Shown here one piece after another: positions 57,446-62,839 of a DNA stretch of 62,839 bases. Every line of letters begins with the position of its first letter. The first letter of the stretch is position 1. The notes below the pieces were generated by a model. The model was not told where the DNA came from and ran no database searches. It saw nothing but the letters and a program-made list of their open reading frames with translations. Source of the DNA: a virus. The stretch covers positions 1 to 62,839 of the IMG/VR virus record IMGVR_UViG_3300044844_000500. One strand, 5' to 3'. The position numbers and the translations under genes were made by a program.

Positions 57446-57646
57446 TCAGGCCGGCACCCTCACCCATTGCAGGCCGTACACGCTCGGGAAGTACTCTCCC
57501 CCTCCCCGCGTGTATACGCGGCCGGTCGAGCCTGGATGATGAGGCGGCCGCGCGTATTCAATGACGTCACGCCTGCCGCGAAAGCTTACTGCGTCACGCG
57601 GCAGTGTGGCCAGCTGGCCATCTTCGGTTCTAAGTTCCCATTGCAT
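57446..57646 (-). CDS. Small conserved protein, WxLxTEDGxxxTLPR...YxPSVFGLxWV family (66 aa)
   Basis: TAAGGAGGG precedes the ATG at 57646, the strongest ribosome site in the window. MQWELRTEDGQLATLPRDAV, RPPHHPGSTGRVYTRGGGEY and FPSVYGLQWVRV form a compact beta-rich protein found in phages and plasmids, usually beside DUF932-type genes. Function unknown. Confidence 0.85.
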   Translation of the reverse strand: MQWELRTEDGQLATLPRDAVSFRGRRDVIEYARPPHHPGSTGRVYTRGGGEYFPSVYGLQWVRVPA

Positions 57647-57658
57647 GGTGGTCCCTCC

Positions 57659-58093
57659 TTAGATTGAAAGCTTGACAGTGTTTTCGCTGAAAAAATCAGA
57701 TATCGCGCCCTCAAGGTCGATATGCTCCGCGATGCTATCCAGGTCAAATTCCCCCGCGAGCTCCGACAAGTCGATTCCACTGACAATTTCGCTATAGTCC
57801 AGGACTTCGGACCAGTCTACGCATTCAAGCAGATCAGGCAATGAGATATTGCGCGCGATGGTGCGGAGCTGGGCGTCAGTCAGGAAGCCTGCGAGCTCAT
57901 GAACCGAAGCACGCTCGATCGCCTGCTCTTCGGGCCTGTCCCGCAACATCCGAATTTCACCCAGGGCCCCGTCCAGCAGGCGGCCTTGCGACTCGAGGGC
58001 CTGCTCAAGCTGAACAATGCGCAACTGCAACGGATCAGTGAAAAGCGCAATGTAATCGCGCAGCGCACTGGAAAAAACAGCGTTCAAGTCCAT
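57659..58093 (-). CDS. Unknown acidic protein (144 aa)
   Basis: The N-terminus is helical with a coiled coil (LQLRIVQLEQALESQGRLLD) and the C-terminal half is a series of short acidic repeats (NISLPDLLECVDWSEVLDYS, EIVSGIDLSELAGEFDLDSI). The strong negative charge could mimic DNA, as anti-restriction proteins do, but that is speculation. A promoter with a hairpin leader lies directly upstream. Confidence 0.7.
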   Translation of the reverse strand: MDLNAVFSSALRDYIALFTDPLQLRIVQLEQALESQGRLLDGALGEIRMLRDRPEEQAIERASVHELAGFLTDAQLRTIARNISLPDLLECVDWSEVLDYSEIVSGIDLSELAGEFDLDSIAEHIDLEGAISDFFSENTVKLSI

Positions 58094-58142
58094 GATGTAC
58101 CTTTCTCTCTTTCTAGACAGCCCTCCGCGAGGGCCAGACTCA

Positions 58143-58172
58143 ATTGCAGCACGAAATCAAAACCAGTGTCAA
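58143..58172 (-). promoter_or_regulatory. Promoter upstream of the acidic 144-aa gene
   Basis: TTGACA (58167-58172, perfect) and TGCAAT (58143-58148, 4 of 6) with an 18-base spacer on the minus strand. A hairpin (GCCCTC/GAGGGC) follows in the leader. Confidence 0.6.
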
Positions 58173-58175
58173 GCG

Positions 58176-58364
58176 CTACCTTCTGCGGTTGCCTGTCATC
58201 GCCTGGATGATGCCGTGCCATAGAAGAAACAAAGCAAGCTTTCCTATCTCCCGCCATGTCCGATGCTGGGCAGCACGGCGGGCCTCTTCGTCAATCTCCT
58301 TTCTTCTCCTCTGGTTCTGAATCGCATCTCGAATGTGTGGAGGCCATCGCACAGGCCGCTTCAC
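58176..58364 (-). CDS. Small basic protein with hydrophobic helix (62 aa)
   Basis: GTG start at 58364 overlapping the upstream stop (GTGA). The sequence has a basic N-terminus (PVRWPPHIRDAIQNQRRRKE), a charged helix and then REIGKLALFLLWHGIIQAMT, a possible membrane helix, with a basic end. Unknown. Confidence 0.6.
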   Translation of the reverse strand: MKRPVRWPPHIRDAIQNQRRRKEIDEEARRAAQHRTWREIGKLALFLLWHGIIQAMTGNRRR

Positions 58365-58681
58365 ATTCCAATGCCCTGCGGGATCTCTACCTCATCCCCT
58401 AGTTTGTTGGCGACATAGCAGCGCATTGCTGCAATGAGGGGGGTGGGGCCGGTGATCCCGTCCTGACCCACCTGACGGCTGTGTGCAACCCACAACGTGC
58501 CGTGCTCCCGCGCATCGATGGTGATGCGCTCTCGCTCAATGATCGGTCCTCCCTGCCTCCAATCCGACGAATAGTTGCAGTCAACACGACAGTTACGCCA
58601 AACAAACTCGAAATTGATTTCGTAGTTCGCTCGAGTCACCGCCCAGTCGAGAGCGCGGCCGGTCAGTTCACTTGTCTTCAT
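58361..58681 (-). CDS. ninX-like: DUF2591 / NinX-like phage protein (106 aa)
   Basis: The family pattern is clear: MKTSELTGRALDWAVTRANY, YSSDWRQGGPIIERERIT and GITGPTPLIAAMRCYVANKL then GDEVEIPQ. NinX of lambdoid phages belongs to this family; no biochemical role is established. TAGGAGAAAG precedes the ATG. Confidence 0.93.
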   Translation of the reverse strand: MKTSELTGRALDWAVTRANYEINFEFVWRNCRVDCNYSSDWRQGGPIIERERITIDAREHGTLWVAHSRQVGQDGITGPTPLIAAMRCYVANKLGDEVEIPQGIGM

Positions 58682-58700
58682 CTTCTTTCTCCTATCCTCA

Positions 58701-59402
58701 TCAAGGACGACCATCTCTGCCGACCCAGCCCATGCCAGCGTAATCGTTGGGGTCTTCATGCTCGGGCAGTTCCTTGCGCCATGCCTTGATTTCCCAATCA
58801 CCGATACGCAGCGAATGTGTCTTGCGGCGACCGAACGCCCAGTCGTTCGCAAACTTCTCGAATGCCGCGACCGTCTCGACGGGTATGTCCGGATGCGGTA
58901 CGCCGACGGTGTCGTCTGCGCCATCGTACTGCCAGCCCCACCAGTGATAGCTGTCACCCGGAGGTGATATGTCTTCACCCCAGCCGATGTTGACTAGGTA
59001 GGTCTCGACCCACGATAACAGTGGCACCCCCTCTGCGGCCTCTTGATGTTTCAAAATACTAAATCCTTCGTAGGTCTGGTTGATGTCCCGGTCAATCTCG
59101 GCTTCCTCCCATGCCTGAGCCACCGCTTCCGCGACCGATTCAAGCGTTGCCTCGCTTGCGGTTACGCCCCCGTTCCCACAGGTGTCGAAGTCATCCGATA
59201 CGCTAGCCTCAACCTGAATGAACTTGCCATCGAGCGAGTAGATGCGGGCGCTGGCGATCTCTTTCTTACTTGAGTACCACCCGGTATCGAACGGGGCACC
59301 GTCGGCAAGTGCAGCGGCGAGCGCAGCCTCTTTCTCCGGATACCAATCTGACAGACCACAATGTGCTCCGTCGCCGTGCTGAAATGCTTCTAGCTTTTTC
59401 AT
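58701..59402 (-). CDS. Unknown 233-aa protein
   Basis: Start at 59402 (MKKLEAFQHGDGAHCGLSDW) by the GAAAG site. The protein is acidic and Trp/Gly-rich in its middle (SPPGDSYHWWGWQYDGADDT), with GRRKTHSLRIGDWEIKAWRK near the end. No family recognised; the SLRIGDWEI segment looks like a beta-domain edge. It is part of the island between the terminase subunits. Confidence 0.75.
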   Translation of the reverse strand: MKKLEAFQHGDGAHCGLSDWYPEKEAALAAALADGAPFDTGWYSSKKEIASARIYSLDGKFIQVEASVSDDFDTCGNGGVTASEATLESVAEAVAQAWEEAEIDRDINQTYEGFSILKHQEAAEGVPLLSWVETYLVNIGWGEDISPPGDSYHWWGWQYDGADDTVGVPHPDIPVETVAAFEKFANDWAFGRRKTHSLRIGDWEIKAWRKELPEHEDPNDYAGMGWVGRDGRP

Positions 59403-59458
59403 CTTCTTTCTCACTTTCTGACCCCTCGAGCACCATTGCCTGAGGACGAATCGCCAGT

Positions 59459-59896
59459 CTACCCATCAATCGGCTGGCCTGTCAACAGCACGTGCTTGAC
59501 CATCGGCCACTGTACCCCCAGCCATGGCCAACGGGCCAACGGCTCGGCCTTAACGCCCAGTTTATGCACGTCCATGATTTGGTCACCACCATACACCAAG
59601 AGCTCAGACTCTTTACGCTTCCCAACAGGCGCATACAGCACCAGGACAAAGGTCGGGCACCGCATGTCCGCGTGCTTCAGATGAAAGGCGATCTGATGCG
59701 GCGATAGATTTACCTTCAGCCCCCTGCTGACAACCTTGAGCTCTACCATCACAAACTCGCCCGAGCGCTTGAACGCGATCAGGCAGTCAGGGATGCCGAG
59801 GCCTACCCTACTTTCGATTCGGGTTAAATGGCAATCGGACGCTGAGAGGTTGTCTCTCAGCCGCCGATACAGGGCGCTTTCTGGCTTCGCTGGCAT
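59459..59896 (-). CDS. VRR-NUC-like PD-(D/E)XK nuclease (145 aa)
   Basis: Start at 59896 (MPAKPESALYRRLRDNLSAS), preceded by AAAGGAGAAGG. The nuclease core has GIPDCLIAF (Asp37) and VMVELKVV (Glu52, Lys54), followed by NLSPHQIAFHLKHAD with the Gln typical of VRR-NUC enzymes. Such phage nucleases are seen as Holliday junction or structure-specific nucleases, useful for packaging or host DNA breakdown. The gene overlaps the end of terS by 89 bases in another frame. Confidence 0.85.
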   Translation of the reverse strand: MPAKPESALYRRLRDNLSASDCHLTRIESRVGLGIPDCLIAFKRSGEFVMVELKVVSRGLKVNLSPHQIAFHLKHADMRCPTFVLVLYAPVGKRKESELLVYGGDQIMDVHKLGVKAEPLARWPWLGVQWPMVKHVLLTGQPIDG

Positions 59897-60575
59897 CTTC
59901 CCCTTCTCCTTTGCTTTCAAGCGCTCCTGGAGCCTCCTGGAGGCCTTCGGGGGCGTCTTCAACCGGGTCGGTATCCGGCAGCTCTCGCACGTCAACGCTC
60001 TCGCGCACCTGATCAGGCGTGATATCGATGATCGGGCCGCCATTGCCTCCCCCGTAAAGCTTTTTGATCTCCTCCAGCTTGCGCATGACCTCCTCCTTGC
60101 TCATGGAGTCGATCGTGCCGTGCCTGATCTCCTTGCGGTCGATATAAATCGTCCCAAGGGCCTGCCCGCGCCTGTATTCGGCCTGGACGGCCGCGCCATA
60201 CGCGCCAGCGGCCAAAGCCTGATCCCTGATCACCTGCAAGTCCCGCATGTGCCGCTCATACGTGGTGCCGTACTTCTCGCCCAGCTCCCTGCGCCGCTCC
60301 TGGATCGCAGCCACGATATGCGGGCTCTTGTCCGGATCCGTGAGCTCTCTTGCCCTGGCCCTTGCCCAGGTCTCAGCGTAGCCGGCTCGTAAAGCCGCCT
60401 CCTTCAGGGTAACGTGCCCCTCGCCCGCGACAAACTCTTCAACAAACTTCCATTCCTGCGGCGACAGCACTTTAGGTTTGACAACTTTGACAGGCCGGTT
60501 GATACGCTCTTCAACGCGCTCATCACGGCGACCTAACTTCTTGCCCTGCATGAACTGATCATCTCTTGATGGCAT
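59808..60575 (-). CDS. terS: Terminase small subunit (255 aa)
   Basis: GGGAGG precedes the ATG at 60575. After a basic N-terminus, residues about 36-85 form the helix-turn-helix domain (LSPQEWKFVEEFVAGEGHVT, LKEAALRAGYAETWARARAR), matching Terminase_2 proteins. Residues 95-150 are an oligomerisation helix, and the C-terminus is acidic and disordered. It should recognise the packaging site and pass DNA to TerL. Separation from terL by an accessory island is unusual. Confidence 0.9.
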   Translation of the reverse strand: MPSRDDQFMQGKKLGRRDERVEERINRPVKVVKPKVLSPQEWKFVEEFVAGEGHVTLKEAALRAGYAETWARARARELTDPDKSPHIVAAIQERRRELGEKYGTTYERHMRDLQVIRDQALAAGAYGAAVQAEYRRGQALGTIYIDRKEIRHGTIDSMSKEEVMRKLEEIKKLYGGGNGGPIIDITPDQVRESVDVRELPDTDPVEDAPEGLQEAPGALESKGEGEDASEARKRPVSAAERQPLSVRLPFNPNRK

Positions 60576-60597
60576 CACCGGCCTCCCAGCTTAACAA

Positions 60598-60816
60598 TCA
60601 GCTAACGCGCCAGAATCGCCAGCCCTTGTCAACTCGACGACAGGCAAACTTATGTCCACTGCGTTTGCTGTAGACATAGGCAGCCGCACGTGCGTTCTTT
60701 ACTACATCCTCATCAGTCACTACAAAGCTGTCACCGATCTCCATCAAACGAAACGGATAAACAGACCCAGACTGTCGGACCTCGGGCAGTGGTACACCTT
60801 TCTCAACTTCAAACAT
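60598..60816 (-). CDS. Small conserved phage protein (72 aa)
   Basis: Pattern GVPLPEVRQSGSVYPFRLME, IGDSFVVTDEDVVKNARAAA and a C-terminal FACRRVDKGWRFWRVS. The xPLPxxRG...YPxxxMEVGDSF...AAAxxYxxRxG layout is frequent in phage small proteins of unknown function; it resembles a tiny DNA-binding domain. Preceded by GAGGAGAAAG and by the regulatory region at 60.85-61.05 kb. Confidence 0.8.
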   Translation of the reverse strand: MFEVEKGVPLPEVRQSGSVYPFRLMEIGDSFVVTDEDVVKNARAAAYVYSKRSGHKFACRRVDKGWRFWRVS

Positions 60817-60866
60817 TCTCTTTCTCCTCTATGGCAACCCAGGCAGGATTGCCAGGGCAGAGCTCC

Positions 60867-60875
60867 ATCATACCA
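60867..60875 (-). promoter_or_regulatory. Extended -10 promoter for the terS operon
   Basis: On the minus strand TGG precedes TATGAT (60867-60872), which fits an extended -10 element; the -35 is poor. It lies about 50 bases before the 72-aa gene and could drive it and terS. Confidence 0.5.
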
Positions 60876-61052
60876 AAAAGCGCGTTTTAGTAGTCCCTGT
60901 GGCCAAAAAAATAAAAACAAAAATCAACTACCTGCGCGCGCGCGATCCCCAGAAGAATTTCACCTGTTTACCTATATGTAATGCAGTGTAGAGTTCTAAG
61001 CCATTGATTTGATTGATCTATTACGTCCATTACGGCATTACGCTCATTTTTC

Positions 61053-61080
61053 AAAAAAAAAAAAAAAAAAAAGAAAAAAA
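61053..61080. repeat. Poly-A tract (20 A, G, 7 A)
   Basis: Twenty identical bases in this GC-rich genome are striking. The length may vary between reads. Confidence 0.9.
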
Positions 61081-61121
61081 CAGCCCGGGGGGGACGATTT
61101 TGGCTTTTTTGCCCTTGTCCC

Positions 61122-61151
61122 TTGATCCGCGCCCCTCGAACCCCTTAAAAT
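61122..61151 (+). promoter_or_regulatory. Plus-strand promoter for the HNH gene
   Basis: TTGATC (61122-61127) and TAAAAT (61146-61151, 5 of 6) with an 18-base spacer; the ribosome site GAAGGAAC follows before the ATG at 61221. Confidence 0.6.
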
Positions 61152-61220
61152 GCGCAGGGCTCGGATGCTTCCAACACCCGAGCCCCACTTTCCACCCCAT
61201 CGTTTTGAAGGAACGACAGC

Positions 61221-61493
61221 ATGAACACTGACTATCTTATCCTAATCAAGAACCTGTACCGCTACAACGCCCAGAACGGCCAGATCTATCTTCAGCCTCA
61301 TGTTTCGGGGGGCAGGCGGGCCTATCTTCGCAGGTGTCCCAGTAATGTTTACCAACTGCGCGTAGGCTATGACTATTTAAAGGTTCAAGATGTTGTTTGG
61401 TTCTTGGTCCATGGAACATGGCCAGAGTCTACGGTTAAGCATCGAAACGGTTGTTGGTGGGACAACCGCATCGAGAACCTCACCCTCAATTGA
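61221..61493 (+). CDS. Free-standing HNH endonuclease (90 aa)
   Basis: The HNH core is readable at the C-terminus: VVWFLVHGTWPESTVKHRNG (His in VHG and in KHRNG) followed by DNRIENLTLN with the Asn and final NL, the HNH_3-type arrangement of phage homing endonucleases. The N-terminal part (YNAQNGQIYLQPHVSGGRR) is the usual beta domain. It is short but complete, on the strand opposite its neighbours with its own promoter, as expected for a selfish insertion. Its end overlaps the neighbouring convergent gene by 8 bases. Confidence 0.88.
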   Translation: MNTDYLILIKNLYRYNAQNGQIYLQPHVSGGRRAYLRRCPSNVYQLRVGYDYLKVQDVVWFLVHGTWPESTVKHRNGCWWDNRIENLTLN

Positions 61494-61734
61494 CATCCTC
61501 CCCCTCAAGGTAGCTTCCCTGCAAAAGCTTGAGAGCTTGTGAAGCTTCGACGACTTCACCGAAGGTGATGTCATACACGTTGACTGAGCCTTCCTGTTCG
61601 AACAGTTCCTCGATCACGGGTCCGATGTAGAGGTGCTTGACTCCATTGATAGTGATGGTGACAAACTGCACCAGTTTGACATCTTTGTCCATACCGAGCA
61701 GTCGCTGGAGTCCGTCGAGAAGGTTGGGTTGCAT
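61486..61734 (-). CDS. Unknown small acidic protein (82 aa)
   Basis: MQPNLLDGLQRLLGMDKDVK, VQFVTITINGVKHLYIGPVI, then an acidic helix (EELFEQEGSVNVYDITFG) and EASQALKLLQGSYLE. No known family. It is the last gene of the right-hand small-gene cluster, meeting the HNH gene tail to tail. Confidence 0.7.
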   Translation of the reverse strand: MQPNLLDGLQRLLGMDKDVKLVQFVTITINGVKHLYIGPVIEELFEQEGSVNVYDITFGEVVEASQALKLLQGSYLEGEDVN

Positions 61735-61736
61735 GA

Positions 61737-61985
61737 TTAGCCTTTACGAGTTTTGTCTGACAGGGCCAAGTCCAAGGTAAACCGTTCGATCATATCTTCG
61801 AGGCTGGCGATCGTCTTCTGCGCGGATTTGAGCTGATCTGCGAGGATTTCGAGCTGGATGTTTTGGACCTCGATCCGTCGTCGAAGTTCGTTGACGTATT
61901 CTTGGAGGCCCTGGTCCGTGATCCGTGATGGGGGATTCTCGGTCGAATTCAATGCGGGGCGCAGGGCTGTGGTTTGTGTGCTCAT
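61737..61985 (-). CDS. Small coiled-coil protein (82 aa)
   Basis: GAAGGAG precedes the ATG at 61985. After MSTQTTALRPALNSTENPPS the protein is one long coiled coil (YVNELRRRIEVQNIQLEILA, DQLKSAQKTIASLEDMIERF). Function unknown; probably a dimer or trimer. Confidence 0.7.
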   Translation of the reverse strand: MSTQTTALRPALNSTENPPSRITDQGLQEYVNELRRRIEVQNIQLEILADQLKSAQKTIASLEDMIERFTLDLALSDKTRKG

Positions 61986-62239
61986 GTGTTTTTCTCCTTC
62001 AGCTTTGCTTCTGCCCACCAGACTGCCGACTCAAAGGCCTGCTCGGACACCCAGGATTCTTTTTTGCCCTGTTCGATCTCCTCCTCCGTCAGCCCAACCC
62101 ACGGTTTTTTAAACGCCCGGTGCGGTGTGACAACCAGTGGCGCTGAAGCATCCCAAGTCACGAGGTCTGGGCATTTGCAGGTGCTTGCTGTTCCAAGCTC
62201 CCAGCGTTCGCCGCAGGCATTACACTGACCGTAGAACAT
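61982..62239 (-). CDS. Zinc-ribbon protein with C-terminal WVGLTEEE...AEAKLKEKN module (85 aa)
   Basis: MFYGQCNACGERWELGTAST with CKCPDL gives a CxxC...CxC zinc site. The C-terminus has PWVGLTEEEIEQGKKE and WWAEAKLKEKNT, the module also seen at the left edge (1-423) and in 62220-62600. The first 14 bases of the window repeat the first codons of this gene, so a second copy probably starts beyond the left edge. Confidence 0.8.
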   Translation of the reverse strand: MFYGQCNACGERWELGTASTCKCPDLVTWDASAPLVVTPHRAFKKPWVGLTEEEIEQGKKESWVSEQAFESAVWWAEAKLKEKNT

Positions 62240-62600
62240 CGTTCTTCTCCTTTAGCTTTGCATCGACTATATAAATTAACGCCTGCCAGTTGGTTCTATC
62301 GCCGAACGTCACTCGATTAACCAGCGCACGCGCTTCGTCGTCTGTAAGCTCGACCCATTGGCGCGGTGCTGCCGTCCGTTTAAGTTCAGCTCTCAGCCTC
62401 TGAATCTCATCCAGCATTTCAGCAAACTTTTCGTCGTATGCCTTTACCGTGTCCCAGTCAGGCTTAAAGTCGTTAATTGATTGTGGTGCTGTGTAGAGGG
62501 GCGTTCCGACTGGCGGTACATAGCTGATGTAGTCAACCTCGCCACGCTCATTCAGAACTTCGCCTACCGGCTTCTGATTCATGTTGTGATCGCCACTCAT
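62220..62600 (-). CDS. Small protein with WVELTDDE...AKLKEKNDVLRSV module (126 aa)
   Basis: After KPVGEVLNERGEVDYISYVP and PVGTPLYTAPQS, a common opening of these small phage proteins, there is a helix (YDEKFAEMLDEIQRLRAELK), APRQWVELTDDEARALVNRV and the C-terminus DAKLKEKNDVLRSV. It is a full-length relative of the protein cut by the left window edge. Its start overlaps the next gene by ATGA and its 3-prime end overlaps the zinc-ribbon gene by 20 bases. Confidence 0.82.
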   Translation of the reverse strand: MSGDHNMNQKPVGEVLNERGEVDYISYVPPVGTPLYTAPQSINDFKPDWDTVKAYDEKFAEMLDEIQRLRAELKRTAAPRQWVELTDDEARALVNRVTFGDRTNWQALIYIVDAKLKEKNDVLRSV

Positions 62601-62824
62601 GATGCGTACCCGTCCTTAATAATCTTCGCCTTCGCCTCTTCAATCGCGCCGATCAAACTCAGCCTGTCTTGCTGCATAGACGTTTTAATCATGAATTGAT
62701 TGCGAGCTTTCCAGAACAGCATCACTACAACTGTGTCCGGGTTCTCGTCCATCGCCTCTTGCAAAACCTCGTGTGCAGATTCTTTGTATTGGTTGGGAAT
62801 GTCTACAGGTTTGATGTTAGCCAT
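62597..62824 (-). CDS. Unknown small protein (75 aa) at the right edge
   Basis: GAGGTG lies just before the ATG at 62824 (MANIKPVDIPNQYKESAHEV). It reads LQEAMDENPDTVVVMLFWKA then RLSLIGAIEEAKAKIIKDG, a small alpha/beta protein. An upstream TTG at 62836 is a much weaker start. Joined to the left edge of the window this frame would continue the gene at 1-423 without a stop. Confidence 0.75.
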   Translation of the reverse strand: MANIKPVDIPNQYKESAHEVLQEAMDENPDTVVVMLFWKARNQFMIKTSMQQDRLSLIGAIEEAKAKIIKDGYAS

Positions 62825-62839
62825 TTCACACCTCAACCC

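Larger units (their letters stand above)
60817..61220. other. Divergent regulatory region with ATTACG repeats and long A-run
   Basis: About 400 bases without a supported gene. It contains a (GC)n stretch (60933-60942), three ATTACG hexamers at 61020, 61029 and 61037, 20 consecutive A followed by G and 7 more A (61053-61080), and promoters in both directions (minus at 60867, plus at 61122). It lies between the late minus-strand operon and the HNH gene. Confidence 0.6.

Noticed and set aside
61053-61080. The A/T run as a rho-independent terminator
   Set aside because: On the minus strand it lacks a stable GC hairpin directly before the T-run.
1-62839. tRNA genes, integrase, repressor or phage RNA polymerase
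   Set aside because: I looked for these by eye and saw no convincing candidate; a tRNA search program would be needed to exclude tRNAs.

Overview
The window looks like a complete or nearly complete genome of a tailed dsDNA phage (Caudoviricetes). Both terminase subunits, portal, scaffold, major capsid protein, two adaptor-like proteins, a nozzle-like protein, fibres, a holin/endolysin pair and a replication module are present. No tape-measure, tail-tube or sheath gene, integrase, repressor or phage RNA polymerase was recognised. This suggests a short-tailed, probably lytic phage that depends on host RNA polymerase. The small accessory proteins carry motifs familiar from phages of Burkholderiales-type hosts (EREACA...AAIRARG, WVGLTDEE...AKLKEKN, GGPAFP...GMTLRDYFAA), so a freshwater betaproteobacterial host is a reasonable but unproven guess.

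Almost everything lies on the minus strand, so transcription runs from high to low coordinates. (1) 1-5.98 kb: about 20 small, mostly unknown genes, tightly packed with many 4-base ATGA overlaps. (2) 6.06-12.69 kb: replication module read in the order 111-aa protein, 184-aa coiled-coil protein, SSB-like protein, archaeo-eukaryotic-type primase, UvrD-like helicase, family A DNA polymerase, then a terminator. (3) 12.78-14.92 kb: a divergent plus-strand pair, SNF2-like helicase and PD-(D/E)XK exonuclease, sharing a palindromic promoter region with the replication operon. (4) 14.88-54.65 kb: the virion and lysis block, read from 54.65 kb downward: TerL, a 1426-aa multidomain protein, two small basic proteins, portal, GroES-like co-chaperonin, scaffold, head proteins, major capsid protein, terminator, structural and adaptor proteins, fibres, holin/GH19 endolysin, a second copy of the two small basic proteins, nozzle-like protein, and finally five large low-complexity proteins that look like ejection proteins. 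(5) 54.65-55.24 kb: GC-rich repetitive non-coding DNA. (6) 55.29-59.46 kb: an accessory island with its own promoters and terminators (DUF932, a Cys-containing conserved protein, NinX/DUF2591 and others). (7) 59.46-60.82 kb: VRR-NUC-like nuclease, TerS and a small conserved protein. (8) 60.8-61.2 kb: regulatory DNA with three ATTACG repeats and a 20-A run, then a plus-strand HNH gene. (9) 61.49-62.82 kb: more small minus-strand genes of the same kind as at 0-6 kb.

The small-gene clusters at the two ends share strand and gene families. This fits a circular (terminally redundant) map cut inside the early small-gene operon. The literal junction, however, would fuse two genes in frame, so a few bases or a repeat unit may be missing there.

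The most unusual signals are: the 1426-aa protein between TerL and portal, with an EF-hand/dockerin-like loop and a PcfJ-like region; a short Ala-x-Gly-Gly motif recurring in many virion-associated proteins; a roughly 55-residue GDT...TINPxTGLPEYF module shared by two giant proteins; a leucine at the position equivalent to 762 in the polymerase; a duplicated two-gene cassette; and a fibre made of 22-residue and 11-residue repeats.
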